Assembly (NCBI GenBank): GCA_905197385.1
Contig: CAJJYO010000109.1
Coordinates: 1 to 5,758, forward strand
Source of the DNA: an uncultured Collinsella sp.
GTDB taxonomy: Bacteria; Actinomycetota; Coriobacteriia; Coriobacteriales; Coriobacteriaceae
DNA length: 5,758 nt
Direction of reading: 5' to 3'
Positions 1 to 3,172 of the stretch are shown one piece after another. The stretch's first letter is position 1. The number at the start of each line of letters is the position of its first letter. Both the position numbers and the translations under genes were made by a program. The notes beneath the pieces are model-generated. The model saw only the letters and a program-made list of their open reading frames with translations. It searched no databases and was not told the DNA's origin.

Positions 1-85
1 TCTGCGCGGCGTCCCCCACGGCGGGCGCGGCCTCGCGTGCGGCAGCGACCATGCGATCCTTGATGCCATCGACGAGTTTGCTCAT
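1..85 (-). CDS. N-terminal fragment of an unidentified protein downstream of the TetR gene
   Basis: Only the first 28 codons are inside the window; the gene runs off the left edge. The ATG at 85-83 is preceded by a good Shine-Dalgarno (AGAGGAGAG) that overlaps the stop codon of the TetR gene, and only 11 nt separate that stop from this ATG. The two genes are therefore very probably cotranscribed and perhaps translationally coupled. The visible residues begin MSKLVDGIKDRM and continue as an alanine-rich stretch with alternating charged residues, which would form an amphipathic helix. There is no signal peptide or membrane segment in what is visible. I do not recognise the family. A TetR regulator often controls its neighbour, so this may be a target of the regulator, but that is inference. 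Confidence 0.7.
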   Translation of the reverse strand, partial: MSKLVDGIKDRMVAAAREAAPAVGDAAQ

Positions 86-96
86 TATCTCTCCTC

Positions 97-807
97 TTAG
101 TTGTTGGACTCGACGGTTGCGGCGGTGTCGGCCGTATCCTCGAGCTGCAGGTTCAATAACTTCAGGCCGTATTCCGGCACGTTGATATCGATGGGTTGGC
201 CATACAGGTCGCCGGGGCGCACAAAGGCGATAACCGTCATAATGCGCGCCATGGTCTCGGGCGATTCGGTGAGCCCACGCTCAAACCAGCGCTGAATCAG
301 GCCGACCTCGGCACTCACGACGTAGGTGACGTAGTAGTCAAAGAACGTGCCCAGCGCCAGGCCCAAAATGCCCGTCTGCGCACGCGGCACCACGGCCTCG
401 CGTGCGGTATCGATGATCCTTTTAATGAAGGCGGGGTCGCCGCCCGGGCCCAGCAGGGCCCCGATAAGGTCGCGATTGGCCGCAAGATAGCGCAGCAGCT
501 CAACCGAACCGGGCGCCGGCTCGAGCTCATCAATGTTGTGATAGAGATCAGGCAGCTGAGCTGCGGTGATGAGCTCAATGCGCTCACGGATCTCGGCCAG
601 CAAGCCGTCCTCGATTTGATTGATAAAGTCGGGTATATCGCGGTAGTGCGAATAGAACGTGCGGCGCGTAAGGCCGGCACGCTCGGTGAGCGACGCGACG
701 TTAATGCGCGAAAGGTCGCCGCTTTCGGCAAGCTCGCTGGCAAGCGCCTGGCGAAGGGCACGCTGCGAGCGAAGGGACCGGCGATCGCATTTCTCGAGCT
801 GGGACAA
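97..807 (-). CDS. TetR/AcrR-family transcriptional regulator
   Basis: This is a 236-residue DNA-binding regulator. Residues about 10-60 form the TetR N-terminal domain. The helix-turn-helix is at about 35-54 (INVASLTERAGLTRRTFYSH), with the family's characteristic TxxTFYxHY-like recognition helix, followed by YRDIPDFINQIE. The C-terminal part resembles the Firmicutes-type TetR C-terminal domain (PF14278-like): a YLAANRDLIGALLG stretch at 107-120, PAFIKRI at 125-131, and GLIQRWFERGLTESPE at 169-184. The ligand cannot be predicted. The start is TTG at 807, preceded 4 nt away by a strong AAGGAGGA (811-818); an in-frame TAA lies just upstream of that site and no ATG is nearby, so TTG is the only sensible start. 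The next gene begins 11 nt after the stop. Repeated inverted motifs upstream (830-881) suggest autoregulation. Family assignment is firm; targets are unknown. Confidence 0.92.
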   Translation of the reverse strand: MSQLEKCDRRSLRSQRALRQALASELAESGDLSRINVASLTERAGLTRRTFYSHYRDIPDFINQIEDGLLAEIRERIELITAAQLPDLYHNIDELEPAPGSVELLRYLAANRDLIGALLGPGGDPAFIKRIIDTAREAVVPRAQTGILGLALGTFFDYYVTYVVSAEVGLIQRWFERGLTESPETMARIMTVIAFVRPGDLYGQPIDINVPEYGLKLLNLQLEDTADTAATVESNN

Positions 808-829
808 GCGTCCTCCTTGTTACTCAACC

Positions 830-881
830 TGTGCGCTATTGCACAGTGCGAGTATTATTGCACACCGTGTGTACCAACACG
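830..881 (-). promoter_or_regulatory. Operator-like inverted repeats upstream of the TetR gene
   Basis: Four overlapping inverted repeats sit 23-74 nt upstream of the TTG start: TGTGC-N6-GCACA (830-845), GTGC-N10-GCAC (846-863), CACAC-N1-GTGTG (861-871) and CGTGT-N6-ACACG (866-881). The first two also read as direct repeats of GTGCG...TATTGCACA. On the minus strand an AATAAT/AATACT stretch inside the block could serve as the -10 region, but I see no convincing -35 at the right distance. Position and symmetry fit binding sites for the TetR-type repressor itself; this is inference. Confidence 0.45.
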
Positions 882-898
882 TAAAGGCAATATTTGGG

Positions 899-929
899 AT
901 GTGACGAAAGGGCAGTCCCTTTGTCACAT
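899..929. repeat. Palindromic hairpin repeat, copy A
   Basis: The core is a 27-bp palindrome at 901-927: GTGACGAAAGGG, loop CAG, then TCCCTTTGTCAC. The pairs A899-T929 and T900-A928 extend it outward. The stem includes a G·T pair at 906/922, an A·C mismatch at 909/919 and a G·T pair at 912/916; alternatively G906 bulges out. Related copies are at 1338-1364 and 1652-1678, with 21 of 28 and 21 of 27 identical positions in ungapped alignment. No U-tract follows on either strand, so it is not a classic intrinsic terminator. It is best described as a REP-like dispersed element. Confidence 0.75.
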
Positions 930-985
930 TCAGCGACCGCCTAGGTTGTGCCAGTTGTGCCTGGCTTTTGAAGCGGCATTGCCGA

Positions 986-1014
986 TTGTTCAAAATGTCA
1001 TTCGTGGGTAGAAT
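986..1014 (+). promoter_or_regulatory. Sigma70-like promoter pointing antisense into the small-toxin gene
   Basis: TTGTTC (986-991) and TAGAAT (1009-1014) are separated by exactly 17 nt, so a plus-strand transcript would begin near 1021. No plus-strand protein gene follows. The transcript would instead run into the 3' end of the minus-strand 41-codon ORF. The -10 hexamer is identical to the one predicted for that ORF on the other strand. The spacing and the -10 are good; the -35 matches the consensus at four of six positions. Confidence 0.5.
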
Positions 1015-1020
1015 AGTGTC

Positions 1021-1106
1021 GACGGCAGCCCAAGTTCTGGAAAGCTGGGCAGCGCCGTTGTTTGCATTAGGGGGTCAACGCCTTAGCGGCGGCGACCCCT
1101 TCTGTT
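1021..1106 (+). ncRNA. Candidate antisense RNA (type I antitoxin-like)
   Basis: If the promoter at 986-1014 is active, the RNA would start near 1021 and immediately form a hairpin: ACGGC/GCCGT (1022-1026 with 1054-1058) outside and GCCCA/TGGGC (1028-1032 with 1046-1050) inside. A second GC-rich hairpin follows at 1069-1101 (GGGGTC/GACCCC outer, CGCC/GGCG inner, symmetrical 2x2 internal loop) and is followed by TCTGTT, a weak U-rich end. The RNA would be complementary to the last codons and 3' untranslated region of the small ORF at 1083-1208. The ends are guesses; a stop near 1065, after the first hairpin and TTGTTTG, is also possible. Confidence 0.4.
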
Positions 1107-1208
1107 GCGCTTCGAACGCTGCTTGAGTGCCTCGGAAAGGCCGACAAGTGCCGTGAAGAACGAGACCAAAGCGGTCAGAAGTCTCACGAAATCAATCAAA
1201 TCGGTCAT
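1083..1208 (-). CDS. 41-residue membrane peptide with highly basic tail, type I toxin-like
   Basis: The ATG at 1208 is preceded by GGAGGTGA, an eight-base match to the end of 16S rRNA, with 8 nt between GGAGG and the ATG. The peptide begins MTDLIDFVRLLTAL, has a single hydrophobic segment at about residues 7-24 (FVRLLTALVSFFTALVGL), then ends with nine basic residues among the last thirteen (K29, R31, K33, R34, R36, R37, R39-R41). This matches the general build of type I toxins such as Fst, TxpA and BsrG: short, one membrane helix, charged C-terminus. Such peptides act at the cytoplasmic membrane. Its surroundings strengthen the idea: a dedicated promoter with a LexA-like palindrome, a hairpin able to hide the Shine-Dalgarno, and a convergent antisense promoter. 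The stop codon lies in the loop of a strong hairpin. I do not recognise a named family; a small holin-like or regulatory membrane peptide is the alternative. The opposite-strand ORF over the same bases has no ribosome binding site. Confidence 0.65.
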   Translation of the reverse strand: MTDLIDFVRLLTALVSFFTALVGLSEALKQRSKRNRRGRRR

Positions 1209-1216
1209 GGGCATCA

Positions 1217-1234
1217 CCTCCCATCAGATGGAGG
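1217..1234 (-). promoter_or_regulatory. Hairpin that can sequester the toxin Shine-Dalgarno
   Basis: In the mRNA, CCTCCAT (1234-1228) can pair with ATGGGAGG (1224-1217), leaving one G bulged and a three-base CTG loop. The right arm is the GGAGG core of the Shine-Dalgarno. Translation would be low until the structure opens, a common control in type I toxin mRNAs. Confidence 0.45.
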
Positions 1235-1272
1235 GCGCTGCCCGGCACATGGAACTGCCGTCAACAGTATCA

Positions 1273-1302
1273 ATTCTATCAAAGCGCAGTTAGATATGCG
1301 AA
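1273..1302 (-). promoter_or_regulatory. Promoter of the small-toxin gene
   Basis: On the minus strand TAGAAT (1278-1273) is preceded 18 nt away by TTCGCA (1302-1297), four of six matches to TTGACA. Transcription would start near 1266, giving a 5' untranslated region of about 58 nt that includes the Shine-Dalgarno hairpin. The -35 element is the proximal arm of the palindrome at 1293-1318, so a bound protein would block it. Confidence 0.5.
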
Positions 1303-1318
1303 TGTTTGTTCGCATATC
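1293..1318. promoter_or_regulatory. LexA (SOS)-box-like perfect palindrome
   Basis: GATATGCGAA and TTCGCATATC are perfect 10-bp inverted arms around a 6-nt spacer. The central 14 bp on the minus strand read CGAACAAACATTCG, differing at one base from the Gram-positive LexA/DinR consensus CGAAC-N4-GTTCG. The site overlaps the -35 of the small-toxin promoter. An operator is likely from symmetry and position; that LexA binds it is inference. Confidence 0.55.
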
Positions 1319-1330
1319 AGAAGATCGGAA

Positions 1331-1371
1331 CTCGGGCATGGCGAAGGAGCAGTTCCTTTGCCATACCCGAG
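1331..1371. repeat. Palindromic hairpin repeat, copy B (long form)
   Basis: The 27-bp core (1338-1364) is a diverged copy of the element at 901-927. Here it is enclosed by six more base pairs, CTCGGG (1331-1336) with CCCGAG (1366-1371), across a C·A mismatch at 1337/1365. Three stem positions where it differs from copy A are double substitutions that keep pairing: 1338/1364, 1341/1361 and 1348/1354. No U-tract follows on either strand. Confidence 0.75.
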
Positions 1372-1397
1372 CTTGTCGCCGAACTGCTACCTACATT

Positions 1398-1596
1398 TTT
1401 CGAGTTATTCGGCCACGCTGCTGGTTCTGCATAAATGCACCACCGGGATTATCTGAGAGTTTTTGTCCTTATTTGAGCGCATACATGCCCATTTGCGCAC
1501 TTACGTCACCGAATCAAACACCGTTAGAGGTATGAATGTTCCTGCGAGGGCATCTTTAGCCATTTAACGACCTCCGACAGGCCGAATAACTCGAAA
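1398..1596. mobile_element. 199-bp element with perfect 17-bp inverted repeats, MITE-like
   Basis: TTTCGAGTTATTCGGCC (1398-1414) recurs as its exact reverse complement at 1580-1596. The interior is 165 bp, with no transposase and only short ORFs. It contains a 22-bp imperfect palindrome around TGCATAAATGCA (1428-1439) and a GCGCA/TGCGC inverted pair near 1479-1499. On the minus strand it carries a 20-codon ORF with a Shine-Dalgarno (1501-1563). No clear target-site duplication is visible; only TT flanks both ends. Hairpin repeats B and C lie on either side. A non-autonomous mobile element, or a structured RNA gene with a long closing stem, both fit. The base composition is lower in GC than that of the neighbouring genes. 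Confidence 0.55.
1501..1563 (-). CDS. Possible 20-residue peptide inside the inverted-repeat element
   Basis: The reading frame encodes MAKDALAGTFIPLTVFDSVT and starts at ATG 1563 with GGAGG (1575-1571) 7 nt upstream. It ends at TAA 1501. The spacing of the ribosome binding site is ideal, which is the only positive evidence; a peptide this short can occur by chance. It has no run of a single amino acid that would mark an attenuation leader. Confidence 0.25.
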   Translation of the reverse strand: MAKDALAGTFIPLTVFDSVT

Positions 1597-1649
1597 TTTG
1601 TTGGTGGCGAAAGCGTAACAGTCCTATACGCCAAAAGCCGGCATCTCCC

Positions 1650-1680
1650 ATGTGACAAAGGGACTATCCCTTTGCCACAT
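1650..1680 (-). repeat. Palindromic hairpin repeat, copy C, at the stop codon of the HAD gene
   Basis: ATGTGACAAAGGGA (1650-1663) pairs with TCCCTTTGCCACAT (1667-1680) with one A·C mismatch (1655/1675) and a CTA loop. It is the third copy of the element at 901-927 and the most regular one. Its right-hand base, T1680, is the last base of the TAA stop codon of the HAD gene, so the hairpin would form directly at the 3' end of that mRNA. There is no U-tract, so if it ends or protects the transcript it does not do so as a standard intrinsic terminator. Confidence 0.7.
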
Positions 1681-2543
1681 TATTCGATGACGGTGCGGGA
1701 GTTTTGCTTGCGCATGGTGGCGAGCATGTGTTTGGGGACGGCGTGGACCATGCAGCTACCGATGGTCGCGCTCGCGGCGGTCTTAGCTGCATCGCTTGCG
1801 TTTTTGGTCGCGTAGCTGTGGCGGAAACGTTTGAGCATGGCAATGTCGTTGCCGCCGTCTCCGTAAACCGCAACCTCGTCCTCGGCAATGCCGTAGTAGC
1901 CCGCCAGCCAGGCCACGCTCTCGCCCTTGTTGCATGCCACATCCGTGATCTCAAACATCACCGGATCGAACGGCGCGTTGACCACGCGGTCCGAGCGCTC
2001 GGCCAGATACGCCTTAAGGTCACGCTCCAGCTCGGGCGAGGTCACGCGGCAGTTGATCTTGCACACATCGTGGCGCAGGATGTCGCCGATCGACTGATCG
2101 AAATACTGTTCCTCGTGATAGCCGCCACGCGCGCGCATGCCGCGCATCACGATACGCTTGATGGGTCTGTCCTTTTTAAAGCCCGCCTGGTGCATCTCGA
2201 ACGATCCGCTCGAAAACATGCCATCGGGCGTGGAGCAATCAAAGCAAATGTCCGGAAACTCCTTGAGCAGCTCCTCGGTGATCTGCGGGTCGATGGTCCA
2301 GGTCTTGAGCACCTCGCCATGACTGTCGCGCACAATGGAGCCGTTAGAGCAGCAGGCGTCAAGCGCCAGGCCCGTAAAGCCATGCTCGCCGATCGGCAGC
2401 GTCGAGCGTCCGGTCGCGGGAACCACATGCAGGCCAGCCTCGGTCAGCTCGCGAATGACACGGCGAATGGTCCCGTCTGCCTCGTGCAGGGCATTCAACA
2501 GCGTTCCGTCTAAGTCACTCGCAAACATCTTGATCATGGGCAT
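1680..2543 (-). CDS. Cof-type HAD-IIB sugar-phosphate phosphatase
   Basis: The 287-residue protein has all four haloacid dehalogenase motifs: I, DLDGTLL (10-16) with nucleophile D10 and acid D12; II, T44 in ATGRS; III, K206 in CNKGES; IV, GDGGND (228-233) with the Mg-binding aspartates D229 and D233. Residues about 84-200 between motifs II and III form the type IIB cap that selects the substrate. Cof/YidA-like members dephosphorylate sugar phosphates, nucleotides or pyridoxal phosphate in the cytosol; the substrate cannot be told from sequence. Length is normal for the family. ATG 2543 follows AAGGAGAGGC; the second ATG two codons later is nearly as good. It has its own predicted promoter and is separated from the P-II gene by a hairpin, so it is probably an independent unit. 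The stop codon touches a hairpin repeat. Confidence 0.93.
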   Translation of the reverse strand: MPMIKMFASDLDGTLLNALHEADGTIRRVIRELTEAGLHVVPATGRSTLPIGEHGFTGLALDACCSNGSIVRDSHGEVLKTWTIDPQITEELLKEFPDICFDCSTPDGMFSSGSFEMHQAGFKKDRPIKRIVMRGMRARGGYHEEQYFDQSIGDILRHDVCKINCRVTSPELERDLKAYLAERSDRVVNAPFDPVMFEITDVACNKGESVAWLAGYYGIAEDEVAVYGDGGNDIAMLKRFRHSYATKNASDAAKTAASATIGSCMVHAVPKHMLATMRKQNSRTVIE

Positions 2544-2565
2544 GCCTCTCCTTCGTCTGCACGAT

Positions 2566-2593
2566 ATTGTAGACGAGAGCGGGCGCGTCCCAA
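2566..2593 (-). promoter_or_regulatory. Promoter of the HAD phosphatase gene
   Basis: On the minus strand TTGGGA (2593-2588) and TACAAT (2571-2566) are 16 nt apart. Transcription would start near 2559 with a leader of about 16 nt containing the Shine-Dalgarno. The -35 lies in the loop and arm of the hairpin at 2578-2609. Confidence 0.5.
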
Positions 2594-2609
2594 GAGAGAC
2601 GCGCCCGCT
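2578..2609 (-). terminator. Terminator-like hairpin after the P-II gene
   Basis: AGCGGGCGCGTC (2578-2589) and GACGCGCCCGCT (2598-2609) form a perfect 12-bp, very GC-rich stem with an 8-nt loop, 15 nt after the P-II stop codon. The following minus-strand bases (CTCGTCTACAAT) contain no proper U-tract, so termination may be incomplete or factor-assisted. Confidence 0.6.
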
Positions 2610-2624
2610 AGGCGAAAGATTGTC

Positions 2625-2963
2625 CTACACCGCGGCGGGGCCGTGTTCGCCGGTGCGGATGCGGATAACTTCCTCGACCGGCTCGACCCAGATCTTGCCG
2701 TCTCCAACGGCACCGGTGCGAGCAGCATTGCAGATAATCTCGACAATTCCGTCGACATGCTCATCGGCGCAAATGAGCGTGAACTGCACCTTAGGGATCG
2801 TGTTGACAAGCAACTCGTTGCCGCGCGCGTATTCCTTCCAGCCATGCTGTGCACCGCAGCCCTGCACCTGGTTGATAGTCATGCCGCGAACATCGGCAGC
2901 AAACAGCGCATCTTTAAGAACCTCAAGCTTTTCCTGGCGCACGATAGCCGTGATCTTTTTCAT
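2625..2963 (-). CDS. glnB: P-II family nitrogen regulatory protein lacking the T-loop tyrosine
   Basis: The 112-residue protein has the standard P-II length and layout: MKKITAIVR start, the T-loop at about 37-55, the B-loop TGAVGDGKIWV (83-93), and IRIRTGE (100-106) with R101 and R103. K90, G87, G89 and Q39, used for ATP and 2-oxoglutarate binding, are present. P-II proteins form trimers that sense 2-oxoglutarate and ATP/ADP and plug or release AmtB. Alignment to E. coli GlnB is ungapped through the T-loop, and position 51, the tyrosine that is uridylylated in proteobacteria and adenylylated in actinobacteria, is leucine here; position 46 is alanine and position 49 asparagine. Covalent control at that site is therefore impossible. 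ATG 2963 follows AGAGGA with 7 nt spacing. It lies downstream of amt, separated by 207 bp that include a long palindrome. The glnB/glnK distinction cannot be made. Confidence 0.93.
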   Translation of the reverse strand: MKKITAIVRQEKLEVLKDALFAADVRGMTINQVQGCGAQHGWKEYARGNELLVNTIPKVQFTLICADEHVDGIVEIICNAARTGAVGDGKIWVEPVEEVIRIRTGEHGPAAV

Positions 2964-3009
2964 AATGAATTCCTCTCAATAATTAACGTATCCCTTTACA
3001 TGAGACGCG

Positions 3010-3027
3010 GGTTTCCCAGGTGCCGCA
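3010..3027 (+). repeat. Solitary half copy of the palindromic element
   Basis: GGTTTCCCAGGTGCCGCA matches GGTTTCCCAAGTGCCGCA at 3072-3089 at 17 of 18 positions, in the same orientation, 62 bp apart. No opposite arm is found near it, so it looks like the remnant of a second element. Confidence 0.6.
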
Positions 3028-3067
3028 AACCAACCTCAGAAATCAAAAAGTTCAACTGACTGGTCTT

Positions 3068-3172
3068 AGCAGGTTTCCCAAGTGCCGCAGATTGCCGTGA
3101 AAGAGGAGCGAAGCGTACTTAAGTACGTGAGCGACGATTGAACGGCAAGGTGCGGTGCTTGGGGAAGCTGCT
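3068..3172. repeat. 105-nt long palindrome between amt and glnB
   Basis: The arms pair almost continuously from AGCAG/CTGCT (3068-3072 with 3168-3172) through 3074-3089 with 3151-3166 (three G·T pairs) and TTGCCGT/ACGGCAA (3092-3098 with 3142-3148). At the centre sits a perfect 14-bp palindrome, CGTACTTAAGTACG (3114-3127). The outer arm ends inside the amt stop codon (3173-3171). It could form a very stable RNA hairpin on either strand and would affect readthrough from amt to glnB, or protect the amt mRNA 3' end. It has the look of a dispersed REP or MITE-like element; no coding content is evident. Confidence 0.75.

Noticed and set aside
945..969. Tandem GTTGTGCC repeat and a 5-bp GCCAG/CTGGC hairpin followed by TTTT
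   Set aside because: The stem is only 5 bp and the repeat has just two units; it could be a weak plus-strand terminator, but no transcript is known to end there.
196..1011. Long plus-strand open frame opposite the TetR gene
   Set aside because: It is the antisense of a clear TetR protein, has no ribosome binding site, and its translation resembles no domain; GC-rich DNA gives such frames routinely.
1105..1293. 62-codon plus-strand frame overlapping the small toxin ORF
   Set aside because: No Shine-Dalgarno and no membrane or domain feature; the minus-strand ORF has a perfect one.
1296..1535. 79-codon plus-strand frame across hairpin B and the inverted-repeat element
   Set aside because: It crosses two unrelated repeat elements and lacks a ribosome binding site, so it is probably fortuitous; repeat copies elsewhere may make it look conserved.
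1704..2513. Long plus-strand open frame opposite the HAD phosphatase
   Set aside because: The minus-strand protein has all four HAD motifs; the plus-strand frame is a shadow.
2964..3067. Promoter for the P-II gene
   Set aside because: AT-rich patches such as TTAATT near 2981-2986 exist, but no -35 at a proper distance was found, so none is called.
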